A program made the position numbers and the translations under genes. The notes beneath the pieces were generated by a model. It was given only the letters and a program-made list of their open reading frames with translations, was not told the origin of the DNA and searched no databases. Below, piece by piece: positions 32,626-42,308 of a stretch of 64,000 bases of DNA (positions within the stretch are counted from its first letter, which is position 1; each line of letters opens with the position of its first letter). The stretch is taken from contig NZ_SSON01000039.1 in the NCBI RefSeq assembly GCF_029871245.1, forward strand, positions 57,648-121,647, read 5' to 3'. Source of the stretch: Pseudomonas sp. BN102 (GTDB taxonomy: Bacteria; Pseudomonadota; Gammaproteobacteria; Pseudomonadales; Pseudomonadaceae).

Positions 32626-34182
32626 TCAAGTTACCGGAGCGGGGTTAAACAGGGTCAGGTCGTTGTGCAGCCGGTGCACTTCGGCCCAGGTGCGTTTCCT
32701 GCCGCTTGCCACGTCCAGGTAGTACTGGAACAGCTCCCAGCCCAGTTCCTCCAGCGAGATGCGCCCCGAGGTGATGCGCCCGGCATCGACATCGATCAGG
32801 TCAGGCCAGCGCTCGGCCAGCTGGGTGCGGGTGGAGACCTTGACCACCGGCACCATGGCCAGGCCGTAGGGCGTGCCGCGGCCGGTGGTGAAGACATGGA
32901 GGTTCATGCCCGCCGCCAGTTGCAGGGTGCCGCAGATGAAATCGCTGGCCGGGGTGGCGCAAAACTGCAGGCCCTTGCCGCGCACGCGCTCACCGGGGGC
33001 GACCACACCGTTGATGGCGCTGTTGCCCGACTTGGCGATGGAGCCCATGGCCTTTTCGACGATGTTGTTCAGCCCGCCCTTCTTGTTGCCGGGGGTGGTG
33101 TTGGCGCTGCGGTCGGCCATGCCACGGGCCAGGTAGCGGTCGTACCAGTCCATCTCCCGCACCAGCGCGTGGGCCACCTCTGGCATCGCCGCGCGCGGGG
33201 TGAGCAGGTGGATGCCGTCGCGCACCTCGGTGTTCTCCGAGAACATCACGGTGGCACCGGTGCGCACCAACAGGTCGGCGGCCACGCCCAGGGCCGGGTT
33301 GGCGGTGACACCGGAGAAGGCATCGCTGCCGCCGCACTGCATGCCCAGCACCAGCTCTGAGGCCGGGCAGGTTTCCCGGCGGCGCTGGTCGAGCACCTTC
33401 AGGCGGTCCTCGATCATGCCCATGATCTGCTCGACCATGCCGGCAAAGCCGCTGGCCGAGTCCTGTAGGCGGAACAGCCAGGCTTCCTCGTCCTGGCCTG
33501 CGGTGAGTTCGTCACCCGGCATCAGTTGCTCGGCCTGGAGCTTCTCGCAACCGAGGCCGATCACCAGCGCCTGGCCGCCGAGGTTAGGGTTGCGTGCGAT
33601 GTTGTGCAGGGTGCGGATCGGGATCACCGCGTCCGGCGCGTTGATGGCCACGCCGCAGCCGTAGCTGTGAGTCAGGGCGATCACATCGTCGACGTTGGGG
33701 TACTTGGGCAGGAGCTCCTTGCGTACCCGCTCCACGCAGTGGTCCAGCACACCGGTGACACACTGCACAGTGGTGGTCACGCCGAGGATATTGCGGGTGG
33801 CGACACTGCCGTCCGGATTGCGGAAGCCTTCGAAGGTGTAGCCCTCCAATGGCGCCATAGGCGACGGCACGGCGGTGGCCATGGGCAGTTGGTCCAGCCC
33901 CGGCGCCTCGGGAATGCTCAGCAGCTCTTCCCGCACCCAGCTGCCACGGGGAATGGCTCGCAGGGCATGGCCGATGACAGTGCCATAGCGCAGCACCGCG
34001 CCGCCGGCGGGAATGTCCACCAGGGTGACCTTGTGGCTCTGGGGAATGGCTTCACGGGTGACCAGGCCATCGGGGAACCGACCGCCTTCGGCCACGCCCT
34101 GTTCGTTGACGACGATCGCGACGTTGTCGTCCGGGTGCAGGCGTACGTGGCGCGGGGAGTCCTGGTGTTGGATCAACTGCAT
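32626..34182 (-). CDS. garD: galactarate dehydratase (UxaA/GarD family)
   Basis: The 518-residue protein has an N-terminal SAF-like domain ([22 protein letters not shown]) and a large catalytic domain with [53 protein letters not shown] and [22 protein letters not shown], all conserved in GarD/UxaA dehydratases. GarD converts galactarate (meso) to 5-dehydro-4-deoxyglucarate, the same intermediate GudD makes from glucarate. Altronate dehydratase UxaA is a relative, but the neighbours (gudD, gudP, kdgD) favour GarD. ATG 34182 has GGAG six bases before it. Confidence 0.9.
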   Translation of the reverse strand: MQLIQHQDSPRHVRLHPDDNVAIVVNEQGVAEGGRFPDGLVTREAIPQSHKVTLVDIPAGGAVLRYGTVIGHALRAIPRGSWVREELLSIPEAPGLDQLPMATAVPSPMAPLEGYTFEGFRNPDGSVATRNILGVTTTVQCVTGVLDHCVERVRKELLPKYPNVDDVIALTHSYGCGVAINAPDAVIPIRTLHNIARNPNLGGQALVIGLGCEKLQAEQLMPGDELTAGQDEEAWLFRLQDSASGFAGMVEQIMGMIEDRLKVLDQRRRETCPASELVLGMQCGGSDAFSGVTANPALGVAADLLVRTGATVMFSENTEVRDGIHLLTPRAAMPEVAHALVREMDWYDRYLARGMADRSANTTPGNKKGGLNNIVEKAMGSIAKSGNSAINGVVAPGERVRGKGLQFCATPASDFICGTLQLAAGMNLHVFTTGRGTPYGLAMVPVVKVSTRTQLAERWPDLIDVDAGRITSGRISLEELGWELFQYYLDVASGRKRTWAEVHRLHNDLTLFNPAPVT

Positions 34183-34213
34183 GGCTGACTCCGTTGTTGT
34201 TCTGTGGTTCGAA

Positions 34214-34326
34214 CATCCACCATCGGGTTTGGTGGACATGAAGAGCGATGTCCACCCTACGGTTGGAATCAAGGCGCTGCGTAGGGTGGATCACGCTTCA
34301 CCGATCCACCATCAGCGGTGGATCGG
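34214..34326. repeat. palindromic repeat cluster between gudD and garD
   Basis: Inverted pieces ATCCACCATCGGGTTTGGTG, GATGTCCACCCTACGG, GTAGGGTGGATCACGCTTCA and CCGATCCACCATCAGCGGTG followed by GATCGG make several possible hairpins. This is the same family as at 27102-27187. It is inside the operon, so it may tune expression of garD relative to gudD. Confidence 0.7.
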
Positions 34327-34339
34327 CACGTTTGTCGAG

Positions 34340-35683
34340 TCAACGCACCAGACAGGGCCGCTTGTTGTTGAAGGTCCAGTTCGGCACCAGGAACTGCATG
34401 GCGATGGCGTCGTCGCGCGCGCCCAGGCCCTTGGCCTTGTACAGTGCGTGGGCACGGGCCAGTTCATCCATGTCCAGCTCCACACCCAGCCCTGGCTTCT
34501 CCGGCACCTTGACCTTACCGCCATTGATGCGCAGCGGCTCCTTCGTCAGACGCTGGCCGTCCTGCCAGATCCAGTGGGTGTCGATGGCGGTGATCTTGCC
34601 CGGCGCCGCCGCGGCGACGTGGGTGAACATGGCCAGGGAAATGTCGAAGTGGTTGTTGGAGTGCGAGCCCCAGGTCAGGCCCCAGTCGTTGCACATCTGC
34701 GCGACGCGCACCGAACCCTGCATGGTCCAGAAATGCGGGTCGGCCAGGGGGATGTCCACCGACTGCAGGGAGATGGCGTGCCCCATCTGGCGCCAGTCGG
34801 TGGCGATCATGTTGGTGGCGGTGGGCAGGCCGGTGGCGCGGCGGAACTCGGCCATCACCTCGCGGCCGGAGTAACCGTTCTCGGCGCCGCAGGGGTCCTC
34901 CGCGTAGGCCAGCACCTGGTGCTGGTCACGGCACAGGGCGATGGCTTCCTTGAGGGACCAGGCGCCGTTGGGGTCGAGGGTGATGCGCGCCTCGGGGAAA
35001 CGCTCGGCCAGCGCGGTTACCGCTTCGATTTCCGCTTCGCCCTGCAGCACGCCACCCTTGAGCTTGAAGTCGTTGAAGCCGTAGCGGGCATGGGCGGCCT
35101 CGGCCAGGCGCACCACCGCCTCGGGGGTCAGCGCCTCTTCGTTGCGCAGGCGGAACCAGGCATCATCGGCCTCGGCTTCGCTGCGGTAGTCCAGGTCGGT
35201 GCGGTTACGGTCACCGACATAGAACAGGTAGCCGAGCATCTCCACTTCGTCGCGCTGCTGGCCTTCGCCGAGCAGGGCCGCCACCGGCACGCCGAGGTGC
35301 TGGCCGAGCAGGTCGAGCAGGGCCGCTTCCAGGGCGGTAACGGCATGGATGGCGATGCGCAGGTCGAAGGTCTGCAGGCCGCGGCCGCCGGAATCGCGGT
35401 CGGCAAAGGCCTGTCGCACCTGGTTGAGCAGGCGCTGGTAGTGGCCGATGGACTGTCCCACCAGCAGGGTGCGGGCGTCTTCCAGGGTCTGGCGGATGGC
35501 TTCGCCGCCGGGCACTTCGCCCACGCCGACATGGCCGGCGTTGTCCTTCAGGATCACCACGTTACGGGTGAAGTACGGGCCGTGGGCGCCGCTGAGGTTG
35601 AGCAGCATGCTGTCCTGGCCCGCCACCGGCACCACGGTGAGCTCGGTGATGCGCGGGGTGCCGTTGTGTTGTTGCTGGGTCAT
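34340..35683 (-). CDS. gudD: D-glucarate dehydratase
   Basis: The 447-residue enolase-superfamily enzyme has the KxK general base in [11 protein letters not shown], metal-site residues in [20 protein letters not shown] and [11 protein letters not shown], the His of the His-Asp dyad in [14 protein letters not shown], and the GudD N-terminal motif [20 protein letters not shown]. It dehydrates D-glucarate (and L-idarate) to 5-dehydro-4-deoxyglucarate. Length matches the family (about 446). It is 19 bases downstream of gudP. Confidence 0.95.
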   Translation of the reverse strand: MTQQQHNGTPRITELTVVPVAGQDSMLLNLSGAHGPYFTRNVVILKDNAGHVGVGEVPGGEAIRQTLEDARTLLVGQSIGHYQRLLNQVRQAFADRDSGGRGLQTFDLRIAIHAVTALEAALLDLLGQHLGVPVAALLGEGQQRDEVEMLGYLFYVGDRNRTDLDYRSEAEADDAWFRLRNEEALTPEAVVRLAEAAHARYGFNDFKLKGGVLQGEAEIEAVTALAERFPEARITLDPNGAWSLKEAIALCRDQHQVLAYAEDPCGAENGYSGREVMAEFRRATGLPTATNMIATDWRQMGHAISLQSVDIPLADPHFWTMQGSVRVAQMCNDWGLTWGSHSNNHFDISLAMFTHVAAAAPGKITAIDTHWIWQDGQRLTKEPLRINGGKVKVPEKPGLGVELDMDELARAHALYKAKGLGARDDAIAMQFLVPNWTFNNKRPCLVR

Positions 35684-35702
35684 TTCTCTGTCCTTCTGCG
35701 GA

Positions 35703-37076
35703 TTAACGGGCTGGGCTGGCGGCGGGCTCTTCGCCGGCTGCCTTGGTTTCAGCCTCGGGCTTTACGCCCTTGAGCTCGATGCGCTTGATCTCGCCGACGA
35801 TGAACAGGTAGCTGAAGGCGGCGAGGAAGGCGTTGATGCCGACGAACACCAGGGCCCATTTGAAGGAACCGGTGGCGGCGATGATGTAGCCGATGACGAT
35901 GGGGGTGGTGATGGACGACAGGTTGCCGCAGGTGTTGAAGATGCCACCGGCCAGGCCGGCGATCTGCCGGGGCGCGGTATCCGACATCACCGCCCAGCCG
36001 AGGGCGCCGATGCCCTTGCCGAAGAAGGCCAGGGCCATGAAGCCCACCACCATCCAGTCGGCATCCACGTAGTTGCACAGGATCATGGTCATGGACAGCA
36101 GCATGCCGCAGACGATCGGGGTCTTGCGCGCCACGCTGAGGGAATGACCGCGACGCAGCAGCCAGTCGGACAGCACCCCGCCCAGCACACCGCCGATGAA
36201 GCCGCAGATGGCCGGCAGGGAGGCGATGATGCCCGCCTTGAGGATGGTCATGCCGCGCTCCTGCACCAGGTACACCGGGAACCAGGTGAGGAAGAAGTAG
36301 GTGAGCGCGTTGATGCAGAACTGGCCCAGGTAGATGCCGGCCATCATGCGGTTGCTCACCAATTGCCTGATGTGCTCCCACTTCGGCCCGTTGCCCGGCT
36401 GGCGACGGTTCTGGTCCATGTCCACCAGGGCGCCGTTGCTGGCGATGTGGTCGATTTCGGCCTGGTTGATCAGCGGGTGTTCCTTGGGGTTGTAGATGAA
36501 CTTCAGCCAGACCCCGGAGAACAGGATGCCGATGGTGCCCATGACGATGAACACGTGCTCCCAGCCCAGGCTGTGGACGATCCAGCCCATCAGCGGGGCG
36601 AAGATCACCGTGGCGAAGTACTGCGCGGAGTTGAAAATGGCGGACGCGGTGCCGCGCTCGGCGGTGGGGAACCAGGCGGCGACGATGCGCGCGTTGCCCG
36701 GGAAGGACGGCGCCTCGGCGAAGCCCACCAGGAAGCGCAGCATGAACAGGGTCACCACCGACCAGGCGATCGGCACCACGTCGACGAAGCCCTGCAACAG
36801 GGTGAACACCGACCAGGTGAAGATACTGAGGGCGTAGACGCGCTTGGAGCCGAAGCGGTCGAGCAACCAGCCGCCCGGAATCTGGCCGAGCACGTAGGCC
36901 CAGCCGAAGGCGGAAAAGATGTAGCCGAGCATGACGGCGTCGATACCGAGCTCCTTCTGGATGGCGGAGCCGGCGATGGAAATGGTGGCGCGGTCGGCGT
37001 AGTTGATCGTGGTCACCAGGAACAGCATGAGCAGGATCAGGTAACGCACACGGGTTTGTTTCAGGACTTCGCCCAT
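35703..37076 (-). CDS. gudP: glucarate/galactarate MFS transporter
   Basis: The 457-residue protein has twelve predicted transmembrane helices and the anion:cation symporter signature [20 protein letters not shown] after helix 1, with [24 protein letters not shown] in the first loop. It belongs to the GudP/GarP/ExuT group of proton-coupled sugar-acid transporters. Its place between two dehydratase genes supports uptake of glucarate and galactarate. The C-terminal tail ([17 protein letters not shown]) is cytoplasmic and unstructured. Confidence 0.92.
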   Translation of the reverse strand: MGEVLKQTRVRYLILLMLFLVTTINYADRATISIAGSAIQKELGIDAVMLGYIFSAFGWAYVLGQIPGGWLLDRFGSKRVYALSIFTWSVFTLLQGFVDVVPIAWSVVTLFMLRFLVGFAEAPSFPGNARIVAAWFPTAERGTASAIFNSAQYFATVIFAPLMGWIVHSLGWEHVFIVMGTIGILFSGVWLKFIYNPKEHPLINQAEIDHIASNGALVDMDQNRRQPGNGPKWEHIRQLVSNRMMAGIYLGQFCINALTYFFLTWFPVYLVQERGMTILKAGIIASLPAICGFIGGVLGGVLSDWLLRRGHSLSVARKTPIVCGMLLSMTMILCNYVDADWMVVGFMALAFFGKGIGALGWAVMSDTAPRQIAGLAGGIFNTCGNLSSITTPIVIGYIIAATGSFKWALVFVGINAFLAAFSYLFIVGEIKRIELKGVKPEAETKAAGEEPAASPAR

Positions 37077-37165
37077 GGTTCTTCTCTCTGAATTGTTCTT
37101 GTCGAAGAGCTCGCGCGGGTTGCCGCGCGAGGGTTACATGTCATTCCGCAGGCAGCGGACAGTCT

Positions 37166-38437
37166 TCAGAACCTCGGCTTCCTGATCTTCCAGTCCGGGT
37201 CGTATTTGCGCATCTGCCGCGCGTCGTCGCGACTTCGGATGTCGATGGACAGGTACTGCTCATGAAGTTTGGCCAGCTGATCCTGGTCCAGTTCCACGCC
37301 CAGGCCCGGCGCGCGGGTGATGCTGACGCAGCCATTGCGGATCGGCAGCTTGCCGCCCTTGATGACCTCCTCGTCTTCCTCCTGCCAGGGGTAGTGGGTA
37401 TCGCAGGCGTAAGAGAGGTTGGGCACGGCGGCGGCCACGTGGGTCATGGCCATCAGGCTGATGCCGAGGTGGGAATTGGAGTGCATGGAGACGCCCAGGC
37501 CGAAGGTGTCGCACATCCGCGCCAGCACTTGGGTGTCGCGCAGGCCACCCCAGTAGTGGTGGTCGGCGAGGACGATCTGCACGCTGTTCAGCGCGACGCT
37601 GCGGCGGAATTCGTCGAAATCGGTGACCACCATGTTGGTGGCCAGCGGCATCCCGGTGCGCTTGTGCAGTTCGGCCATGCCGTCCAGGCCGGGGGTGGGG
37701 TCTTCGTAGTACTGCAGGTCGTCGCCCAGCAGTTCGGCCATGCGCAAGGCGGTGTCCAGCGACCAGTTGCCGTTGGGGTCGATGCGCAGCGGATGGTTCG
37801 GGAAGGCCTTCTTCAACGCCTTGATGCAGGCGACTTCGTGTTCCGGCTCGAGGGCGCCGGCTTTCAGCTTGATGCTCTGGAATCCGTAGGCTTCGATCAT
37901 CCGCGCGGCCTGGGCGACGATCTGCGCCTCGGAGAGGGCCTCGCCCCAGGAGTCCGGCGCGTAGGGCGCGTCGATGTGTTCGGCGTACTTGAAGAACAGG
38001 TAGGCGCTGAAGGGCACTTCGGTGCGCACGGCACCGCCCAGCAGGTCCACCAGGGGCATGTTCAGCGAGCGCGCCTGCAGGTCGAGGAAGGCGACCTCGA
38101 AGGCCGAATAGGCGTTGGTCACCTGCTTGCTGGGATGGGAGCCGGGGGCCAGTTCCGCACCCGTTTCTGCCGGGCCGAGGGCGGCAACCGTCTTGATGAC
38201 ACGGGTGCGCAGGCCATTGAGGTCGAAGGGGTCCAGACCGACCAGGCTGTCCTGCATGGCCTGCAGTACCGCCAGGACCGGGGCGTCGCCGTAGCTCTCG
38301 CCGAGGCCGATGAAACCGTTGTCGCTCTCGACTTCGATGATCGAGCGCAGCGCGAAGGGCTCGTGGATGCCGCTGGCATTGAGCAGCGGCGCATCGCGGA
38401 ACGCGATGGGGGTGACTCTGACTCGTTTGATCTTCAC
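37166..38437 (-). CDS. second glucarate-dehydratase-family enolase
   Basis: The 423-residue enolase-superfamily protein is a diverged paralogue of gudD: KxK as QSIKLKAGAL, metal residues in RIDPNGNWSLDTA, YYEDPTPG and ATNMVVTDFDEF, and His dyad in MHSNSHLGISLMA. All catalytic residues are present, so it should be active, perhaps on another hexarate such as idarate or on galactarate. GTG 38437 is chosen over TTG 38443 because GGAG lies six bases before the GTG. It sits between the aldehyde dehydrogenase and gudP genes in the operon. Confidence 0.88.
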   Translation of the reverse strand: MKIKRVRVTPIAFRDAPLLNASGIHEPFALRSIIEVESDNGFIGLGESYGDAPVLAVLQAMQDSLVGLDPFDLNGLRTRVIKTVAALGPAETGAELAPGSHPSKQVTNAYSAFEVAFLDLQARSLNMPLVDLLGGAVRTEVPFSAYLFFKYAEHIDAPYAPDSWGEALSEAQIVAQAARMIEAYGFQSIKLKAGALEPEHEVACIKALKKAFPNHPLRIDPNGNWSLDTALRMAELLGDDLQYYEDPTPGLDGMAELHKRTGMPLATNMVVTDFDEFRRSVALNSVQIVLADHHYWGGLRDTQVLARMCDTFGLGVSMHSNSHLGISLMAMTHVAAAVPNLSYACDTHYPWQEEDEEVIKGGKLPIRNGCVSITRAPGLGVELDQDQLAKLHEQYLSIDIRSRDDARQMRKYDPDWKIRKPRF

Positions 38438-38515
38438 GACCAACTCCTACCTGTGCTTGTTGTTGTACCGGTAGTCCCTGATGGAGTACGGGGGCATGCC
38501 TTGCCCCCGCCTGGA

Positions 38516-39961
38516 TCAGCCCGCGATGTAGGTGGTTTTCACCGTGGTGTAGAACTCCTGGGCGTAGCGGCCCTGCTCGCGCGGCCCATAGGACGAGCCT
38601 TTGCGGCCACCGAAGGGCACGTGGTAATCCACCCCGGCGGTGGGCAGGTTGACCATGACCATCCCGGCCTGAGCGTGGCGTTTGAAGTGGTTGGCGTACT
38701 TGAGCGAGGTGGTGGCGATGCCGGCGGAGAGGCCGAACTCGGTGTCGTTGGCCAGCGCCAGCGCCGCCTCGTAGTCGGCCACGCGGATGACGTTGGCCAC
38801 CGGGCCGAAGATTTCCTCGCGGTTGATGCGCATCCCGGCTTCACTGTCGGCGAACAGCGCGGGGGCCATGAAGTAGCCCTCGGTATCGCAGCTCACCCGC
38901 TCACCACCGGCCACCAGGCGCGCGCCTTCGTCGCGGCCGATGTCGATGTAGCGCAGGTTCTGCTCCAGCTGGGCCTGGGACACCACTGGGCCGATATCGA
39001 TGCCGCTACGCAGCGCATGCCCGACGCGGATGCCGCGCATGCGCTCGGCCATGGCCTCGACGAAGCGGTCGTGGATGCCGGCGGTGACGATCAGGCGGCT
39101 GCTGGCGGTGCAGCGCTGGCCGGTGGAGTAGAAGGCACTCTGCACGGCGAGCTCGACGGCAGTCTTGAGGTCTGCGTCGTCGAGGATCAACTGCGGATTC
39201 TTGCCGCCCATCTCCAGCTGCACCTTGGCGCCACGGGCGACGCAGACGGCGGCGATGCTTCGACCAACACCCACCGAGCCGGTGAAGCTGATGCCGTCGA
39301 CGCGGGCGTCGTTGACCATGGCCTCGCCGACGACACGGCCACTGCCCATCACCAGGTTGAATACCCCGGCGGGGAAGCCGGCGCGGGAGATGATTTCGCC
39401 CAGGGCCCAGGCACTGCCCGGCACCAGGTCGGCGGGCTTGAACACCACGCAGTTGCCGTGGGCGAGCGCCGGGGCGATCTTCCAGGCAGGAATGGCGATG
39501 GGGAAGTTCCAGGGGGTGATCAGGCCGATCACGCCCAGGGGTTCACGGGTAACTTCCACCGATACGCCGGGGCGAACCGACGGCAGCACTTCACCGGCCA
39601 GGCGCAGGCATTCGCCGGCGAAGAACCTGAAGATGTTGCCGGCCCGGCTCACTTCGCCGATGGCTTCGGGCAGGGTCTTGCCCTCCTCCCGCGCCAGCAG
39701 CGTACCCAGCTCCTCACGGCGGGCGAGGATCTCGCTGCCCACCTTGTCCAGGGCGTCGGCGCGGGCCTGGATACCGGAAACGGACCAGGCCGGGAAGGCC
39801 GCGCGGGCCGCCGCGATGGCCTGGGCTACCTGGACGGCGTCGGCCTGGGCGTACTCGCCCAGGCAGTCACTCAGGTCGGAGGGGTTGATGTTGCGCGAGT
39901 AGCCGCTGCCGGCTACCCATTCCCCGCCTATGTAGTTGTCGAAGTTTTTCTGCTCGGCCAC
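38516..39961 (-). CDS. 2,5-dioxovalerate (alpha-ketoglutaric semialdehyde) dehydrogenase
   Basis: The 481-residue aldehyde dehydrogenase has TPWNFPIAIPAWKIAPALAHGN, the general base Glu in LEMGGKNPQLIL and the nucleophile Cys in STGQRCTASSRL. In the hexarate pathway the product of KdgD, 2,5-dioxovalerate, is oxidised to 2-oxoglutarate by such an enzyme. The gene stands between kdgD (20 bases upstream) and the second enolase gene, so this role is strongly suggested. Substrate specificity itself is inferred from context. Confidence 0.9.
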   Translation of the reverse strand: MAEQKNFDNYIGGEWVAGSGYSRNINPSDLSDCLGEYAQADAVQVAQAIAAARAAFPAWSVSGIQARADALDKVGSEILARREELGTLLAREEGKTLPEAIGEVSRAGNIFRFFAGECLRLAGEVLPSVRPGVSVEVTREPLGVIGLITPWNFPIAIPAWKIAPALAHGNCVVFKPADLVPGSAWALGEIISRAGFPAGVFNLVMGSGRVVGEAMVNDARVDGISFTGSVGVGRSIAAVCVARGAKVQLEMGGKNPQLILDDADLKTAVELAVQSAFYSTGQRCTASSRLIVTAGIHDRFVEAMAERMRGIRVGHALRSGIDIGPVVSQAQLEQNLRYIDIGRDEGARLVAGGERVSCDTEGYFMAPALFADSEAGMRINREEIFGPVANVIRVADYEAALALANDTEFGLSAGIATTSLKYANHFKRHAQAGMVMVNLPTAGVDYHVPFGGRKGSSYGPREQGRYAQEFYTTVKTTYIAG

Positions 39962-39981
39962 GGCCTTCTCCTTCGTTCTGC

Positions 39982-40893
39982 TTACTGCGCGCCCTGGGCA
40001 TCGATCAGCGCGGCGAGGCGCTCGTACTCGTCGGGCAGCAGGTCGGTGAGCGGTGCGCGAACCGGGCCGGCGTCGTGGCCGACGATACGCGCACCAGCTT
40101 TCACGATGCTGACGGCGTAACCGGCGCGGCGATTGCGAATTTCCAGATAGGGCAGGAAGAAGTCGTCGATCAGCTTACCGGCGGTGGCGTGGTCGTCGGC
40201 GGCGACGGCCTTGTAGAAGTCCATGGCGGTCTTCGGGATGAAGTTGAAGACGGCCGACGAATACACGGGTACTCCCAGGGCCTTGTAGGCGGCGGCGTAG
40301 ACCTCGGCGGTAGGCAGGCCGCCCAGGTAGCTGAAGCGATCGCCGAGGCGGCGGCGGATGGCGACCATCAGTTCGATATCGCCCAGGCCGTCCTTGTAGC
40401 CGATCAGGTTCGGGCAGCGCTCGGCCAGTTGTTCCAGCAGCGCCGGGGTCAGGCGGCAGACGTTGCGGTTGTAGACCACCACGCCGATGCTCACCGACTT
40501 GCACACCTGCTCCACGTGAGCGGCGACGCCTTCCTGGCTGGCTTCGGTGAGGTAGTGCGGCAGCAGCAGCAGGCCCTTGGCACCGAGGCGCTCGGCTTCC
40601 TGCGCGTACTGGATGGCCTGGCGGGTCGGGCCGCCGACGCCGGCGAGGATCGGCACGCTGCCGGCGCAGGTGTCGACGGCAGTCTTGATGACGGAGGAGT
40701 ACTCGTCCGGCGCCAGGGAGAAGAATTCACCGGTACCGCCCGCGGCGAAGAGCGCTGAGGCACCGTAGGGAGCCAGCCATTCCAGGCGACGGGCGTAGGT
40801 GTCGGCGCGGAAGTTGCCGGCAGCGTCGAAGTCGGTGACGGGGAAGGACAGCAGCCCGGAGGAGAGGATGGACTTGAGTTCTTGTGGATTCAT
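39982..40893 (-). CDS. kdgD: 5-dehydro-4-deoxyglucarate dehydratase
   Basis: The 303-residue protein of the DapA/NAL family has the TGEF motif as [16 protein letters not shown], the active-site Tyr in [11 protein letters not shown] and the Schiff-base Lys in [14 protein letters not shown]. It converts 5-dehydro-4-deoxy-D-glucarate to 2,5-dioxovalerate with loss of CO2 and water. It is the first gene of the minus-strand operon, behind a promoter overlapped by an operator-like site. Length agrees with known KdgD proteins. Confidence 0.94.
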   Translation of the reverse strand: MNPQELKSILSSGLLSFPVTDFDAAGNFRADTYARRLEWLAPYGASALFAAGGTGEFFSLAPDEYSSVIKTAVDTCAGSVPILAGVGGPTRQAIQYAQEAERLGAKGLLLLPHYLTEASQEGVAAHVEQVCKSVSIGVVVYNRNVCRLTPALLEQLAERCPNLIGYKDGLGDIELMVAIRRRLGDRFSYLGGLPTAEVYAAAYKALGVPVYSSAVFNFIPKTAMDFYKAVAADDHATAGKLIDDFFLPYLEIRNRRAGYAVSIVKAGARIVGHDAGPVRAPLTDLLPDEYERLAALIDAQGAQ

Positions 40894-40953
40894 TATTCGA
40901 GCACCCTGCGAAGCGGTTTGAGTGGAGCCGGGGCGAACCGGCTTTAGAGATAC

Positions 40954-40981
40954 GTTATCGTACAACTTAAAAGACTGCCAA
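40954..40981 (-). promoter_or_regulatory. kdgD promoter with operator copy 1
   Basis: On the minus strand TTGGCA (40976-40981) and GATAAC (40954-40959) are 16 bases apart, a fair sigma-70 promoter. The 13-mer GTTGTACGATAAC (40954-40966) covers the -10, so a bound repressor would block RNA polymerase. The 13-mer recurs near the regulator gene. Confidence 0.65.
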
Positions 40982-41189
40982 CCCCCGTTCATCCTCCTGT
41001 ACGCTCATCGCCCGCTATCGAAGCATGACGCGCCCTACCCGCTTCCATGCCCTGGATACACCCGTTATCTGGGCCTCATGCCCCGGCTTAGCTGGGTGCT
41101 GGATGAGTCGGCGGCTGCGCGGACGACTGCAGCGCAGCCAGGTCTTTTGACCAGGACGACACCACAGGTGTTCGCGACGACCCGAATCA

Positions 41190-41202
41190 GTTGTACGACA
41201 AC
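41190..41202. promoter_or_regulatory. operator copy 2 (perfect palindrome)
   Basis: GTTGTACGACAAC is a perfect palindrome around ACG. It belongs to the same set as the sites at 40954, 41217 and 42168, and fits the TNGTNNNACNA pattern typical of FadR-subfamily GntR regulators. Confidence 0.65.
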
Positions 41203-41216
41203 ATATAACAACAAAT

Positions 41217-41229
41217 CTTGTAGGACAAC
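41217..41229. promoter_or_regulatory. operator copy 3
   Basis: CTTGTAGGACAAC lies 27 bases after copy 2, about two and a half helical turns apart. The rest of the 475-base gap between kdgD and the regulator gene (40894-41368) holds no credible gene: only the promoter, these sites and the terminator at 41324. Confidence 0.55.
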
Positions 41230-41323
41230 CGCCCCGAGGGAAAAAGTTTCGCCTTGCCCTCCTCCCGCCGCGCGAGCCCGGGATCGCCACAAGCCTCGGT
41301 ACATTGCGCTTTGCCCGAAAACG

Positions 41324-41352
41324 AAAAAAGGCCGCTGGATGCGGCCTTTTTT
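41324..41352 (-). terminator. terminator of the GntR-type regulator gene
   Basis: AAAAAAGGCCGC, a five-base loop, then GCGGCCTTTTTT. The stem is symmetrical, so it can stop transcription from either side. It starts 17 bases after the regulator stop codon. Confidence 0.85.
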
Positions 41353-41368
41353 CAGCGGGGATCGGTCC

Positions 41369-42118
41369 TCAGGCCTGACGGGCCTTCTCGGCTTCTTCGT
41401 GAGCCTGGCGCAGGCGTTCGCGGCTGTTGGTGAGGTGCAGGCGCATGGCCGCGCGGGCCCCGTCACTGTCCTGGCGGGCGATGGCCTCATAGATATCCTC
41501 GTGCTCACGGCTCAGGCGAGCGAGGTAATGCTCCCGATCGTCATGGGCGATGCGCGCCGAGTTGAGCCGCGTGCGCGGAATGATGCTGGTGCCCAGGTGG
41601 GTCATGATGTCGGTGAAGTAGCGGTTGCCGGTGGCCAGGGCGATCTGCAGGTGGAACTGGAAATCCGAGGCCACCGCGTCGGTGCCATGGGCGGCACTGA
41701 GGAAATTGTCCAGCGCCTCGCGCATGGCAGCCAGTTGCTCTGGGCTGCGGCGTTGGGCGGCGAGACCGGCGGATTCGACTTCCAGGCTGATGCGCAGTTC
41801 GAGGATGGCCATCACATCGCGCAGGGTGACGATGGTCGCCGGATCGATGCGGAAGCCGCTGGGGCTCGGGGTATCCAGCACGAAGGTGCCAATGCCGTGG
41901 CGGGTTTCCACCAGGCCCGCCGCCTGCAGCCGCGAAATTGCTTCGCGTACCACGGTGCGGCTCACCCCCTGAGCTTCCATGATGGCCGACTCGGTGGGCA
42001 GCTTTTCACCCCGCTTGATCACACCATCCTGGATCTGCTGGGAGAGCTCGGTCACCAGCTCCTGCGCCAGGCTCCGATGCTTGCGGCGCGGGCGTTGCTG
42101 GGTGCTTGGATTGTCCAT
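41369..42118 (-). CDS. FadR/GntR-family transcriptional regulator (FCD domain)
   Basis: The 249-residue protein has an N-terminal winged helix (LAQELVTELSQQIQDGVIKRGEKLPTESAIMEAQGVSRTVVREAISRLQAAGLVETRHGIGTFV) and a C-terminal all-helical FCD ligand domain with the metal-binding pattern FQFHLQIALATGN and REHEDIYEAIARQDSDGARAAM with LHL. It most likely represses the glucarate operon and releases DNA when a hexarate or keto-intermediate binds. ATG 42118 is used because TATGAT at 42153-42158, which holds the earlier ATGs, looks like a -10 element; starts at 42154 or 42157 remain possible. Confidence 0.9.
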   Translation of the reverse strand: MDNPSTQQRPRRKHRSLAQELVTELSQQIQDGVIKRGEKLPTESAIMEAQGVSRTVVREAISRLQAAGLVETRHGIGTFVLDTPSPSGFRIDPATIVTLRDVMAILELRISLEVESAGLAAQRRSPEQLAAMREALDNFLSAAHGTDAVASDFQFHLQIALATGNRYFTDIMTHLGTSIIPRTRLNSARIAHDDREHYLARLSREHEDIYEAIARQDSDGARAAMRLHLTNSRERLRQAHEEAEKARQA

Positions 42119-42167
42119 GTCGAAGTTGGATCTCGGCGAAAACTGAGCGTCCATCATAGCCCAGCGA

Positions 42168-42180
42168 GTTGTACGATGAC
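42168..42180. promoter_or_regulatory. operator copy 4, before the regulator gene
   Basis: GTTGTACGATGAC differs from operator copy 1 at a single base. It lies upstream of the regulator gene and next to TATGAT, which suggests autoregulation. Confidence 0.6.
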
Positions 42181-42256
42181 ACTCATCTCAACGGCGCGGC
42201 GGCCCTTCCCTGCATCCCTTTCCGACGGGAATCAGCCGCGTATTCCGACCCTGAAA

Positions 42257-42288
42257 CGAAAAAGGCGCAGCCGGATGGCTGCGCCTTT
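42257..42288 (-). terminator. terminator of ssb
   Basis: Minus-strand AAAGGCGCAGCC, loop ATCC, GGCTGCGCCTTT followed by TTCG makes a twelve-pair stem 20 bases after the ssb stop. Confidence 0.88.
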
Positions 42289-42308
42289 GTCTACTTGCGC
42301 GGTTCGAC

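Noticed and set aside
34013..37091. two long plus-strand frames (586 and 547 codons)
   Set aside because: Antisense to gudD and gudP, His/Gly/Asp-rich shadow translation.
37262..40120. 952-codon open frame on the plus strand
   Set aside because: Antisense to three well-supported operon genes; no ribosome site and no recognisable domain.
40894..41368. possible small gene in the 475-base gap
   Set aside because: Frames here lack ribosome sites and have no plausible composition; the gap is explained by promoter, operators and terminator.
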